The notes: generated from the letters alone by a model not told the origin. A stretch of DNA of 64,000 nt from Flavobacterium terrisoli (GCF_030167905.1 NZ_JARGNA010000007.1:144859-208858), one strand, 5' to 3'. Positions 32,744-41,989 are shown, counted from the first letter of the stretch. Numbers and translations are program-made.

Positions 32744-35433
32744 GGCTGCTGTTTTTTGGGTAATGTAAAACTTAAACAAGCACCACCGGTTGCATTATTG
32801 GTGGCCCAAATTTTTCCTTTATGGTGTTCGATGATTTGTTTGCAAATGGCTAATCCTAATCCGCTACCAATAGGCTTTTTAAAATTCTGATTGGTCGATT
32901 GATAAAATTTGTCAAAAATATTTTCAAAATCATTTGAGGCAATTCCTTTACCATTATCACTCACTTCCACCTGAACAAAATCGTGTTTGTCATACACCGC
33001 CAGAGTGATTAAACCGTTATGATCGGGACAAAACTTAATGGCGTTTGACACCAAATTGGTTACTACCTGCACAATACGGTCTTCGTCAAAATCGGCTTTC
33101 AGACTGTTGCTTCCTTCCAAATGCACATGAATGTGCTTATTGTTAATCAGTTGTTGCAAAGGTTCAATGGCATTTTCAATCGTTTCGAGTACCTTATGTG
33201 TAGCAAAGTTAACTTTTTGTCGGCCGGTTTCAAACTTTTCTAAGTCGAGAATTTTATCAATCAGACGGTTTAATCTGTCCGACTCTGAAATGATGTTTTG
33301 CAAGAACTGTTTTCTCAACTCTTCGGGGATTTCGTCATCGTCGTATAAAATTTCGCTCGAAGCTCTGATGGCTGTGATTGGCGTTCGCAATTCATGGGTA
33401 ACCGTATCGAGGAATTCATCTTTTTGCTTGTCTTTCACCATCAGGGAAACATTGGCATCTTGCAACTTAGCCGTAATTTCTTTGAGTTCGTTAGAGGTTT
33501 CAATCAGCTTTTTGTTGATGATGATATTTTCCTTGGATTCTTCCAAAATCTTTAAGACTTCAGGCAAAGTAATTTTTTCTTCTTTGATTACGCTTGAGAT
33601 TAATATTTTGGCGGAAGCCGTACCAATATGACCGGTCAACAGATTTTCAGAGAATTTAATCAAACGCGCATCGGCTAACTCTTCATTTTTATCGACATTG
33701 TATTTCAGGTTAAAGATATTCATGGCGCGCTTGGTTCTTTCTTCCCCTAAGAATTTAGTCAGTACTTTTTCGATATCATTTCTATAAGCCGTTCCTTTCC
33801 ACACAAAAGCATTTTCGTGCATGTTGATGTACTTATTGATATCCAAAAACATTTCGGCATAGTTGCGTTCGCGGTAATTGCCTTTGAAACTCACCGATAC
33901 TGCGATATAAATCATAAAGTTAAAAAACAAACTCCAGAACAAAGCATGCGGCACCGGTTGTAAATAATCCAATCCGAATAGTTGCAATGGTTTTAATAAT
34001 TTGATGCCAAATAAACCTTCGGAAATAAAGGACGTATCGGAAGAAGTTATCCCTAAGGCATAAGGCACAACCAAAGTGTACAAACAAATTACAAAACCTA
34101 CAATCATTCCCGAAACCGCTCCGGTTCTTGAGCCTCTACGCCAAAACAATGCGCCGAAGAACGATGGTGCCAATTGCGCAATAATCACAAAAGCCACTAA
34201 ACCAATAGAGAACAAACTGTAATCTAAAGCGAAGTAACGATAGAGAAAATAAGCAATGATAATCAGCGAGAAAATCCCAATCTTACGAATGTTGACAATC
34301 TTTTTATTGATAGTGGATTGCTCGTTGTTTTTTAATCTTCCCAACAAACCATAAGGAATGATCAGGTTGTTACTCACCATGGTTGACAAACCAATGGAAG
34401 AAACAACAATCATAGAAATCGCCGCTGAAAATCCGCCCAGAAAAACCATTACCGTCAACGTTTTATTGTCAAAAAACTGTGGAATCAACAGCGAATAGGT
34501 ATCCGAATTCACCGTTTGTCCCTCGAATAGAATATTGCCGCCCCAAGCGATTGGATAGACAAAAACATTAAACAACAACAAGTACAAAGGAAACAACCAA
34601 ACGGCTGTATTCACATGATTTTCACGGTTGTTTTCAATGACTGCCACCTGGAATTGTCTCGGCAATAAAAAAATGGCAAACAAAGAAAGAATGCACAAGA
34701 AAAACCAGTTGATGGCTTGCGGTAATCCGCCGATGGTATTCTTTTCCTGAAAGTGCTCCAATAGTGAAGCCTTGGCATAAATATCATCAAAACCGTCAAA
34801 AACAAAGAAAGTCACATAAACACCGATGATAATAAAAAACACCAATTTTAATACACTTTCCAAAGCTACAGCGGTTATAATTCCTTTCCGTTTTTCGGAT
34901 GCATCTACATAGCGCGTTCCGTAGATGGAAGCAAAAATAGCCAGAGCAAAAGCCACATAAGTGGTGCTGTCGTCAAAGATGTTAGAATTGGATTGGGTTT
35001 GGGTTACGATGTGAAAAGTTTCGGCAATCGATTTTAATTGCAAAGCGATGTAGGGCAAAATACCAAACAGGCATACTATCGTAACAACTGCACCCAAAAA
35101 TCGGCTGTTGCCATAACGGAGCGAAATAAAATCGGCAATGCTGGATATTTTATTGACTCTTGAAATGCGGATAATTTTCTTCAGGATAATCATCCATACC
35201 GGAACAATAATGATTGGCCCAAGGTAAATTGGCAAATAATTCAAGCCCGAATTGGCAGCCACACCAATACTGCCGTAATACGTCCATGCCGTACAATACA
35301 CAGCCAGTGAAAGGGAATAAATATAGGGATTGTTGGTCCATTTTGAGTTTCCTTTTTTCTCTGCCCAATGGGCAATGAAGAAAAGAATTCCCAGATATAG
35401 GGCTAATATGATTAATAAAAAGAGACTATTCAT
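32740..35433 (-). CDS. SLC5 symporter-STAC-histidine kinase fusion (CrbS/CbrA-like)
   Basis: 897 residues. An SSS/SLC5-type transporter domain with about 13 helices (1-530, including YGSIGVAANSGLNYLPIYLGP and GRLK loops) is followed by a STAC linker (KFSENLLTGHIGTASAKILISS, about 600-625), a coiled coil, and a kinase core with H680 in DTVTHELRTP, N-box VVTNLVSNAIKF, G1 DNGKGI and G2 GSGLGLAICKQ. No PAS domain is obvious. Related CrbS proteins sense or take up short carboxylates and control acs in Vibrio and Pseudomonas; CbrA transports histidine. The neighbourhood (acs, prpE, porin, MHS transporter) points to acetate or propionate. Confidence 0.9.
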   Translation of the reverse strand: MNSLFLLIILALYLGILFFIAHWAEKKGNSKWTNNPYIYSLSLAVYCTAWTYYGSIGVAANSGLNYLPIYLGPIIIVPVWMIILKKIIRISRVNKISSIADFISLRYGNSRFLGAVVTIVCLFGILPYIALQLKSIAETFHIVTQTQSNSNIFDDSTTYVAFALAIFASIYGTRYVDASEKRKGIITAVALESVLKLVFFIIIGVYVTFFVFDGFDDIYAKASLLEHFQEKNTIGGLPQAINWFFLCILSLFAIFLLPRQFQVAVIENNRENHVNTAVWLFPLYLLLFNVFVYPIAWGGNILFEGQTVNSDTYSLLIPQFFDNKTLTVMVFLGGFSAAISMIVVSSIGLSTMVSNNLIIPYGLLGRLKNNEQSTINKKIVNIRKIGIFSLIIIAYFLYRYFALDYSLFSIGLVAFVIIAQLAPSFFGALFWRRGSRTGAVSGMIVGFVICLYTLVVPYALGITSSDTSFISEGLFGIKLLKPLQLFGLDYLQPVPHALFWSLFFNFMIYIAVSVSFKGNYRERNYAEMFLDINKYINMHENAFVWKGTAYRNDIEKVLTKFLGEERTKRAMNIFNLKYNVDKNEELADARLIKFSENLLTGHIGTASAKILISSVIKEEKITLPEVLKILEESKENIIINKKLIETSNELKEITAKLQDANVSLMVKDKQKDEFLDTVTHELRTPITAIRASSEILYDDDEIPEELRKQFLQNIISESDRLNRLIDKILDLEKFETGRQKVNFATHKVLETIENAIEPLQQLINNKHIHVHLEGSNSLKADFDEDRIVQVVTNLVSNAIKFCPDHNGLITLAVYDKHDFVQVEVSDNGKGIASNDFENIFDKFYQSTNQNFKKPIGSGLGLAICKQIIEHHKGKIWATNNATGGACLSFTLPKKQQP

Positions 35434-35620
35434 GGTAGCGCTTTATGATGATAAAAGACAGTAAAAGCGAAAACAGCCACACAGAAAAAATATAGATGTA
35501 AATGACAGGAAAACCCATAAAACTTTCGGCACTATCAAACAACAACAGTATCGGAAGATTTAATCCGATTAACAATATCATTGAGATAATGACTAATTTT
35601 TGTTGGTGTCTTTGTTTCAT
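35426..35620 (-). CDS. Small two-helix membrane protein coupled to the SLC5-kinase
   Basis: 64 residues: basic start (KQRHQQK), helix 1 (LVIISMILLIGLNLPILLLF), short loop, helix 2 (VIYIYIFSVWLFSLLLSFIII), KRYHE end. Its 3' end overlaps the kinase start by 8 bases. The arrangement recalls the small YjcH/DUF485 or DUF4212 proteins encoded just before SLC5 acetate/solute symporters, so it may be an accessory subunit of the transporter domain. Homology to those families is not evident by eye. Confidence 0.7.
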   Translation of the reverse strand: MKQRHQQKLVIISMILLIGLNLPILLLFDSAESFMGFPVIYIYIFSVWLFSLLLSFIIIKRYHE

Positions 35621-35697
35621 TTTTTTTTTTGAATCTATAAAAAGCCAAAAGCCCTTAACGAATTAAGAGCTTGAGGTAACCAATAAACTTTATTGTA

Positions 35698-35913
35698 TTA
35701 ATCTTCATATTCATCGGTTAAGGCATACCAGCCGAAGATGGTTAATCCTGTTACAATCAAAGGTAACAAGATAAAAAATATTATTATCCCGAATACCAAG
35801 TCATCTTGCTTTCCCGAGGTCAATTTTCCTCCGAAGATACCGATGGCGAAGTAGGCTACTGCTATTGCTAACGCAATCCAGACTATCCCTAAAAATTTCT
35901 TTAATGTGTTCAT
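35698..35913 (-). CDS. Small two-helix membrane protein
   Basis: 71 residues: FLGIVWIALAIAVAYFAIGIFGG, a polar loop (KLTSGKQDD) and LVFGIIIFFILLPLIVTGLTIFGWYAL, then an acidic tail (TDEYED). It lies 10 bases after the MHS transporter gene on the same strand and is probably co-transcribed with it. Flavobacterial transporter operons often have such a companion; function unknown. Confidence 0.75.
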   Translation of the reverse strand: MNTLKKFLGIVWIALAIAVAYFAIGIFGGKLTSGKQDDLVFGIIIFFILLPLIVTGLTIFGWYALTDEYED

Positions 35914-35923
35914 AATTTATGTT

Positions 35924-37462
35924 TTAGTCGTGAAGTGTATTAATTTTTCTATCGATATAAATCATTCCAATAATGAAACAAACAGCAGCTATACCAATCG
36001 GATACCACAATCCTTCGAGATAGAATTCGACATCACCGGCATCTTTGGCTGTGGTCACAAAATAGGTAGAAATAGCAGGGAGCAATCCACCAAATATACC
36101 ATTTCCAACGTGATATGGCAACGACATGGATGTATATCTGATTTTTACCGGGAACATTTCAACTAAGAACGCCGCAATCGGACCATAGACCATCGTTACA
36201 AAAATCACCTGAATAAACACCAGAAATATCAACCACATTCTATCTGAATCATTAATCATTTTAGTGACTTTGGTTTCAATCTTGTCTTTGCCTTTTTCAT
36301 CCACCATTAATTTTCCAGCTTCAAAATGTTTGGTTTTGATTTCTTCCACAGTTGTTCCGTCTGTGTAAGCTTTAGTAGTAGTATAAATTGAGTCCATTTT
36401 AGTGGCATCCACTTCTTTCATTGACGGTACTACTTTGGTTTGGGCCACAATTTCTGTTTTTAAGGCCAAATCTGTGGTTTGGTACATGACGCGATATATA
36501 GGGCGGTAAAGCAAAATAGCCAATAACATACCGGTCATCATAATTGATTTTCTGCCTAATTTGTCACTCAACCAACCAAAGAATACAAAGAAAGGTGTTC
36601 CTAATATCAAGGCGATTCCCAAAAGCATATCCACTTGAGATGAATCTATACTTTGTACAGTTTTTAAGAAGTTCATCGCATAGAACTGCCCTGTATACCA
36701 AACAACTCCTTGTCCCATCGTTGCCCCAAATAAGGCCAGCAAGACAAATTTTAAGTTGTATTTGTTTCCAAAACTTTCTTTTAGCGGATTGGTTGTGGTT
36801 TTCCCTTCTGCTTTCGCTTTGGCAAAAACCGGAGATTCTGCCATGTTTTTACGAATCATATAGGATACAAACACCATTAGGATAGAAACCCAAAACGGCA
36901 CTCTCCATCCCCATTCATCAAAAGCCTCTTTAGACAAAACACTTTTGGTAACCAAAATCACCATCAGTGAAATGAACAACCCTACGGTAGCTGTGGTTTG
37001 AATCCAAGAAGTCCAATATCCTTTTTCTCCTTTTGGCGCGTGTTCTGCTACATAAGTTGCCGCTCCTCCATATTCACCTCCAAGGGCAAGACCTTGTAAA
37101 AGACGAAGGATTAATACCAAGATTGGCGCCATAAAACCGATAGATTCATAACTCGGGATACATCCGATGGCGAAAGTCGCGCCGCCCATTAACATCAAAG
37201 TAACCATGAAAGTATACTTTCTTCCAATTAAGTCACCCAATCTTCCAAAGAAAAGTGCTCCAAACGGACGTACTACAAAACCGGCTGCAAAGGTTGCTAA
37301 GGTTGATAAGAACGCTGCGGTTGGATTGTCTGTAGGGAAAAATTTAGTGGATAATACTACGGCCAAACTACCGAAGATGTAAAAATCATACCATTCAATC
37401 ATGGTTCCCATAGAGGACGCGGAAATCACTTTCCAAATTCCTTTTGTTTTTTTATTGCTCAT
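35924..37462 (-). CDS. MFS transporter, metabolite:H+ symporter (MHS) family
   Basis: 512 residues, 12 membrane helices. MHS hallmarks: SSMGTMIEWYDFYIFGSLA in TM1, RPFGALFFGRLGDLIGRK in loop 2-3, RLLQGLALGGEYGGAATYVAEHAP in TM4-5. A hydrophilic insertion of about 80 residues (about 325-405, rich in K, T and E) interrupts the usual middle of the protein. MHS members carry organic acids, betaine or proline with protons. The neighbours make a short-chain carboxylate the best guess. Confidence 0.88.
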   Translation of the reverse strand: MSNKKTKGIWKVISASSMGTMIEWYDFYIFGSLAVVLSTKFFPTDNPTAAFLSTLATFAAGFVVRPFGALFFGRLGDLIGRKYTFMVTLMLMGGATFAIGCIPSYESIGFMAPILVLILRLLQGLALGGEYGGAATYVAEHAPKGEKGYWTSWIQTTATVGLFISLMVILVTKSVLSKEAFDEWGWRVPFWVSILMVFVSYMIRKNMAESPVFAKAKAEGKTTTNPLKESFGNKYNLKFVLLALFGATMGQGVVWYTGQFYAMNFLKTVQSIDSSQVDMLLGIALILGTPFFVFFGWLSDKLGRKSIMMTGMLLAILLYRPIYRVMYQTTDLALKTEIVAQTKVVPSMKEVDATKMDSIYTTTKAYTDGTTVEEIKTKHFEAGKLMVDEKGKDKIETKVTKMINDSDRMWLIFLVFIQVIFVTMVYGPIAAFLVEMFPVKIRYTSMSLPYHVGNGIFGGLLPAISTYFVTTAKDAGDVEFYLEGLWYPIGIAAVCFIIGMIYIDRKINTLHD

Positions 37463-37483
37463 ACTATATAAATTGGTTGGTTA

Positions 37484-38755
37484 TTAAAAACTATAGCAGC
37501 AGGAAATCATGGCTCTGAAATTGCCTACTTTCTTATCATTGCCGGAAAATGTTGCATCGGGTTTCAAATCGCCCCAAGTAGCTCCAGTATATTCTAACTC
37601 AGGAGTAACTCTGAACTTATTTTGTTTGAAATCAACTCTGGCAGCCACTCTCATTACATTATCAACGCCACGGGTTCCGGCAAAGCCTCTACCATACAAA
37701 GTAGTCGGATTGTCTTTACTTACACCGTCTGTTTTGGTATAGCCTAAGAATAATCCCGGTGCTATACTTTTCCCATTGCCGGCAATGTCTACCCACAAAG
37801 CGGTAGTTTTAATTCCTTCATAGGTTTCTACGCCACCATTGGGGTCGGCATAACCGGCAAAACCTCCCAACATTACCATGTTGTATAAGTTTTTACCAGA
37901 TATTCCGTAGGCTTTGATGTGGAATTTATCATTGTTGTATTTAAAATAACCAACAATCGAAGTGGTATTCACTTTTTCGGAAGTGGCAACTCCATTACTA
38001 ACGGTTAAAGGTTGTAATGATTTGTATTCAAATCCCAAACCGGCAATCCAATTGGCATTCTTGAATTGAAATTGACCGTGTAATGTTGGCAAAGCGGAAT
38101 TAAAAGAAGCCGAGTTTTGCGTCCCACCTGTAGCTGTAGCCGTGGTGAACTCTCTTTCTTTGTAAGCCGTCAAGGCAAAAGATAATTCTTTGGTAAAGTT
38201 TTGTTTGATTCTGGCTTGAGAAACCCAACCGAAAGGGTTGAACATGATACCTGTGCTAAAATTAGCTACACCCGGAAAAACTTCCGGAATAAAAGTTGGA
38301 TACCAGGTTTGGCCCAATAAAAGACTCGTTTTATCCCAATCAAGGGTTACATAAGCATGACGCAAGCGAAGCAATCCAATGCTGGCTTCAGTATTCCCGA
38401 AGAAATCGCCTTCTAATGTTCCGTTGGTTTTGGCGCCCCAAACATTCGGGCCTTTTGCTTTAATTCCTAAACGAGACACTACAGAAAGGAAGTTGGAAGC
38501 TCCGGCATCGTTCAGATCATCTCCATTAGCATCGAGTTGCTCATCTAACGGATACAAATTTAAATTGTACTCACGCACTTGTGCGGAGCGACGGGTATCC
38601 CAAATATAATCGGTTCTGATGAACCCATACATGCTCACATCCCATTCCTTTAGGGGAGTTGTGGCAGGCGCTGGTGTTGCTGCAGGCGCTGGTGTTGTTT
38701 GTGCATACCCTGAGATAGAGCCAATTGCAAACATTAATAATAATTTTTTTTTCAT
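37484..38755 (-). CDS. Outer-membrane porin (DcaP/phosphate-porin-like beta barrel)
   Basis: The start at 38755 gives 423 residues with a clean signal peptide (KKKLLLMFAIGSISGYAQ); codons further upstream do not fit. A TPAPA-type Pro/Ala linker (about 20-35) precedes a long amphipathic beta-strand region beginning DVSMYGFIRTDYIWDTRR and ending in CCYSF, an aromatic C-terminal residue typical of barrel proteins. Likely the outer-membrane entry for the substrate of the MHS transporter encoded 21 bases downstream. Confidence 0.8.
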   Translation of the reverse strand: MKKKLLLMFAIGSISGYAQTTPAPAATPAPATTPLKEWDVSMYGFIRTDYIWDTRRSAQVREYNLNLYPLDEQLDANGDDLNDAGASNFLSVVSRLGIKAKGPNVWGAKTNGTLEGDFFGNTEASIGLLRLRHAYVTLDWDKTSLLLGQTWYPTFIPEVFPGVANFSTGIMFNPFGWVSQARIKQNFTKELSFALTAYKEREFTTATATGGTQNSASFNSALPTLHGQFQFKNANWIAGLGFEYKSLQPLTVSNGVATSEKVNTTSIVGYFKYNNDKFHIKAYGISGKNLYNMVMLGGFAGYADPNGGVETYEGIKTTALWVDIAGNGKSIAPGLFLGYTKTDGVSKDNPTTLYGRGFAGTRGVDNVMRVAARVDFKQNKFRVTPELEYTGATWGDLKPDATFSGNDKKVGNFRAMISCCYSF

Positions 38756-38784
38756 AATTTGATTGTTGGTTTTGGTTAAATTTT

Positions 38785-38802
38785 GTTTGACCAAATTCAA
38801 AC
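38785..38802 (-). promoter_or_regulatory. Operator-like palindrome upstream of the porin gene
   Basis: GTTTGA-N6-TCAAAC, a perfect 6-6-6 inverted repeat, 30 bases before the porin ATG and within its likely promoter. A plausible binding site for a dimeric repressor or activator of the carboxylate uptake genes. Confidence 0.5.
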
Positions 38803-38852
38803 ATTTTACCAACGAAAAAAATTATGATATATATTTATGTAAATCACTATAG

Positions 38853-39272
38853 TTAATCTTTAAAACGCTCCCATTTAATCAGCATAAACTTGTCGCCGAG
38901 TTCCGTGATAATCATTCCGGCTCCTTTTAATACTTCCTTATTTTTCAGAAATTCAACCAGTTCCAAGTGGTTGTATATCTTATAAGTAGGATGGTAATCA
39001 ACATGATTGGGCTTGGAAATTTTAAATTCTTTAACCCAGTTGCTTACGGTAACATGTGAAACCCCAATAATGCGTTCAATTTCACGATAACTCAACCCTT
39101 CGAGATACAACTGCAAAGCCTTAGTAACATAGTAACTATCGATCTTTTTGCCGAGTTTATTTACAGTGAAATAATAATTGCATTTTTTACATAAAAACCT
39201 TTGTCTATCTTTGATGACGCCACTTTTGACTATAGCATCGCTTTGGCATTTGGGACAAGCTAAAATCTCCAT
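38853..39272 (-). CDS. Stand-alone InsA-like zinc-ribbon/HTH protein
   Basis: The ATG at 39272 gives 139 residues (an in-frame ATG at 39308 adds 12 unlikely ones). C-P-K-C ... C-K-K-C is the InsA-type zinc ribbon of IS1-family transposases, followed by a helix-turn-helix (LYLEGLSYREIERIIGVSHVTVSNWV). No DDE catalytic gene, terminal repeat or target duplication is visible nearby. The last 60 residues form an extra domain. It is best read as a domesticated DNA-binding protein, possibly regulating the porin operon 98 bases downstream. Confidence 0.8.
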   Translation of the reverse strand: MEILACPKCQSDAIVKSGVIKDRQRFLCKKCNYYFTVNKLGKKIDSYYVTKALQLYLEGLSYREIERIIGVSHVTVSNWVKEFKISKPNHVDYHPTYKIYNHLELVEFLKNKEVLKGAGMIITELGDKFMLIKWERFKD

Positions 39273-39529
39273 ATATATAAATTTTGCATAAATATACTTA
39301 TTTAGCAAATATACAAAAGTGTTTTTGCTATTTTTTTTAACTAAAAATTATACAAGCGCTAATTTTATTGGCTTTTTATTATAGAATCCTCAATTATTGA
39401 CAAACAATATGATTTTGGCTAAAATTTAGTTTTTGGGAAAGAATGATTTGAATTCACTCACCCAAATTCATAATTGCATAATTTGTATTAAATTAGCTAA
39501 GCCAAAAACAAATCAAAAACTTTATACCT

Positions 39530-40093
39530 ATGGGAACTAAAAAAGAGTTGTCACCTGAACAACAAGCCACATTAATCAACACCTTAAAAACCCGTTTTGA
39601 GAAAAACATGAACCGTCACAAAAGCCTTGAATGGTCAAAAGTACAGGCAAAACTGGAAGCCAATCCCGGAAAATTATGGTCGCTCAATGAAATGGAATTA
39701 ACCGAAGGCGAACCCGATGTGGTTGGCCATGATTCAAAAACAGGCGAATATATTTTTTATGACTGTTCGGCAGAAAGCCCAAAAGGCCGCAGAAGCTATT
39801 GCTACGATCGCAAAGCACTGGATGCCAGAAAAGAACACAAACCAAAAAACAGCGCTATGGATGTGGCTGCTGAAATGGGCATTGAAATCCTAACTGAAGA
39901 AGAATACAGAGCATTACAACAACTTGGAAATTTTGATGCTAAAACATCGAGCTGGATAAAAACTCCCGACGAGATCAGAAAACATGGCGGCGCAGTCTTT
40001 TGCGACTATCGTTATGGTAGTGTTTTTTTGTATCACAATGGTGCCGATTCTTATTATGCAGCCAGAGCGTTTCGCGGTTCGCTGAGAGTTTAA
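39530..40093 (+). CDS. DUF4256 protein
   Basis: 187 residues, soluble. DUF4256 markers: LKTRFEKNMNRHKSLEWSKV, LWSLNEMELTEGEPDVV, YDCSAESPKGRRSYCYDRKAL, MGIEILTEEEYRALQ, and AFRGSLRV at the C-terminus. Unknown function. In the 220-base region upstream, TTTTGGCT (about 39413) and AGCCAAAA (about 39500) form a separated inverted repeat around the likely promoter. Confidence 0.88.
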   Translation: MGTKKELSPEQQATLINTLKTRFEKNMNRHKSLEWSKVQAKLEANPGKLWSLNEMELTEGEPDVVGHDSKTGEYIFYDCSAESPKGRRSYCYDRKALDARKEHKPKNSAMDVAAEMGIEILTEEEYRALQQLGNFDAKTSSWIKTPDEIRKHGGAVFCDYRYGSVFLYHNGADSYYAARAFRGSLRV

Positions 40094-40144
40094 ATTTGTA
40101 AAAGCAATTATTTACCTATATTCGCTTTAACAAAACATAAAACC

Positions 40145-40795
40145 ATGCCTTTTACCATCGCCATTTCACCCGAAAGAACGCCTTTTAACAAAAACCCATG
40201 GTTATGGAGTTTTCTTGCCATTTTTGTTGCCATCTGGATCAGCACACTCATTGGCACCAATGACATGAACAACTGGCTGCTTGAAAATACGCTGACGGTG
40301 ATTTTCTTTTTGTTTCTGATTTTTACTTATAAAAAATACAAATTCAGCGACCTTACTTATCTCCTGATTTGCGTCTATTTGTGTCTGCATGTGTATGGAG
40401 CCAAATATACTTATGCTGAAAACCCTTTTGGGTATTGGCTTAAAGATGAATTTCATTGGTCTCGAAATCATTATGATCGAATTGTGCATTTTAGTTTCGG
40501 ATTCTTATTGGCTTATCCAATGCGGGAATTATTCTTGAAATGGCTCAAATATCCAACAATGGTTGCGTGGATATTGCCGATTGAAATCACCTTATCCATT
40601 AGCGGATTCTACGAACTGATTGAATGGGCTGTGGCCGATATTTTCTTCCCGGCGCAGGGCGATGCTTACTTAGGAACACAAGGTGATATTTGGGATGCCC
40701 AAAAAGATATTTTCTTAGCTTTTCTTGGCGCTATTCTGGCGACGACTATCGTTTCTCTGGTCAAAAAGATTTTTAAAGTCCATGAAAGCAAATGA
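40145..40795 (+). CDS. DUF2238 (YjdF-like) membrane protein
   Basis: 216 residues, six or seven helices. The signature ENPFGYWLKDEF-x-W-x-RNHYDRIVHFSFGFLLAYPMRE is diagnostic of DUF2238, followed by FYELIEWAVADIF and the G-T-Q-G-D-x-W-D-A-Q-K-D motif before the last helix. Integral inner-membrane protein of unknown function with conserved polar residues in the membrane. The next gene starts inside its last codons. Confidence 0.88.
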   Translation: MPFTIAISPERTPFNKNPWLWSFLAIFVAIWISTLIGTNDMNNWLLENTLTVIFFLFLIFTYKKYKFSDLTYLLICVYLCLHVYGAKYTYAENPFGYWLKDEFHWSRNHYDRIVHFSFGFLLAYPMRELFLKWLKYPTMVAWILPIEITLSISGFYELIEWAVADIFFPAQGDAYLGTQGDIWDAQKDIFLAFLGAILATTIVSLVKKIFKVHESK

Positions 40796-41279
40796 TTCCA
40801 TTTCATTTAGCGCCCAAATAGAAATCATCGGCATCAACCCATTTGTATTTTTGCCCGAAGAAGTGTTGCAAATGGTTTTTGGTCAAGCCAAAAAAGACAA
40901 AGGCAAAATTCCAGTAACGATGACTATTGATGGACATTCTTTTACGCAAACCCTAATCAAATACAGCGGTCATTGGCGATTGTACCTGAACACACCGATG
41001 CGGAAAGCTGCCAGTAAAGACGTTGGTGACACTGCTGTTTTTACTGTCGCTTATGATTCAAAACCACGCGAAATAACCATGCATCCCAAATTGGTTGCTG
41101 CGTTGAAAAACAATCCGGAAGCCCAAAAAGTATTTGAAAACTTACCAGCATCACGCCGACTTGAAATCGTCAGGTATATTTCCTTTCTGAAAACGGAAGA
41201 AAGCGTCGACAGAAATGTATCCAAAGCCATTAATTTCTTATTGGGAAAGGAACGATTCATTGGCAGAGACAAGCCTTAA
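40782..41279 (+). CDS. DUF1905/YdeI-type (OmdA-like) protein
   Basis: The start at 40782 gives 165 residues; the longer frame from 40725 lies inside the DUF2238 gene. An N-terminal DUF1905 beta-barrel-like domain (about 1-90, FSAQIEIIGINPFVFLPEEV) is followed by a YdeI/OmdA helical domain (about 100-160, LVAALKNNPEAQKVFENLPASRRLEIVRYI). YdeI-family proteins have been linked to bacteriocin or envelope protection, but the mechanism is unknown. Overlaps the previous gene by 14 bases. Confidence 0.82.
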   Translation: MKANDSISFSAQIEIIGINPFVFLPEEVLQMVFGQAKKDKGKIPVTMTIDGHSFTQTLIKYSGHWRLYLNTPMRKAASKDVGDTAVFTVAYDSKPREITMHPKLVAALKNNPEAQKVFENLPASRRLEIVRYISFLKTEESVDRNVSKAINFLLGKERFIGRDKP

Positions 41280-41322
41280 GCCGATATTCAGGAATTATCA
41301 ATTTTAGGGTCAGAAATTTGAC

Positions 41323-41356
41323 TTTGATTAAAAAAAATACCAAAAAAATAGCTTTA
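41323..41356 (+). promoter_or_regulatory. Candidate promoter of the aromatic-acid operon
   Basis: TTTG (41323-41326) and TAGCTTTA (41349-41356) resemble the Bacteroidota -33 and -7 elements (TTTG, TAnnTTTG) with a slightly long spacer of 22 bases. The ATG follows 23 bases after the -7 box. Confidence 0.35.
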
Positions 41357-41379
41357 ATTTGTAGTAAACAAACAAGAAC

Positions 41380-41985
41380 ATGCTATTTGACCCTAACGAG
41401 CTCGATTATTCGGCTGTCTATAAATTATTAACCGGTGCGGTTATTCCAAGACCCATCGGATGGATTTCTTCTGTTAGTGAAGAAGGAATCAACAACTTAG
41501 CTCCTTTTTCCTATTTCAATGCCGTTGGCGAAGATCCGCCTCATGTGATGTTTGCCGCCGGAAGAGGAAATAACATAAATAAGGATACTTTAAACAATGT
41601 TTTGGCAACCAAACAATTTGTAGTAAACATGGTTACCGAAGAATTGGCCGAACAAATGAATCTGACAGCACAATCGGTTCCCCATGATGTGGACGAATTT
41701 GAATTGGCCGGCGTTACGCCCATTCCGTCCGTAAAGGTAAAACCGATGCGTGTGAAAGAAAGTAAAATTACTTTCGAATGTGAGTTGGTTCACCATTACT
41801 TTCTCGAAGACCATAAAAATGGCGGCGCCTGCGTAGTCATTGGCCGTATTGTAATGATGCATTTTGATGACGAAGTGCTATTGGACAATCATAAAATCAA
41901 TTTAGAAACCTATAAACCAATCTCAAGATTGGCAGGTTCGCATTATGCCAAATTAGGCGAATTGTTTTCCATTAAAAGAGGATAA
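41380..41985 (+). CDS. Flavin reductase-like FMN-binding protein
   Basis: 201 residues of the flavin reductase/DIM6-NTAB split-barrel family: YKLLTGAVIPRPIGWISSVSEEG, NLAPFSYFNAVGEDPP, and SRLAGSHYAKLGELF at the end. Usually binds FMN and reduces flavin or acts as partner of a monooxygenase. First gene of the operon, 4 bases before the fused monooxygenase, so it may supply reduced flavin or have its own reductive step. The precise reaction is inferred only from context. Confidence 0.85.
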   Translation: MLFDPNELDYSAVYKLLTGAVIPRPIGWISSVSEEGINNLAPFSYFNAVGEDPPHVMFAAGRGNNINKDTLNNVLATKQFVVNMVTEELAEQMNLTAQSVPHDVDEFELAGVTPIPSVKVKPMRVKESKITFECELVHHYFLEDHKNGGACVVIGRIVMMHFDDEVLLDNHKINLETYKPISRLAGSHYAKLGELFSIKRG

Positions 41986-41989
41986 ATAA

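Noticed and set aside
38853-39308. Possible IS1-family insertion sequence
   Set aside because: Only the InsA-like zinc-ribbon/HTH part is present; there is no InsB/DDE frame, no terminal inverted repeats and no target duplication.
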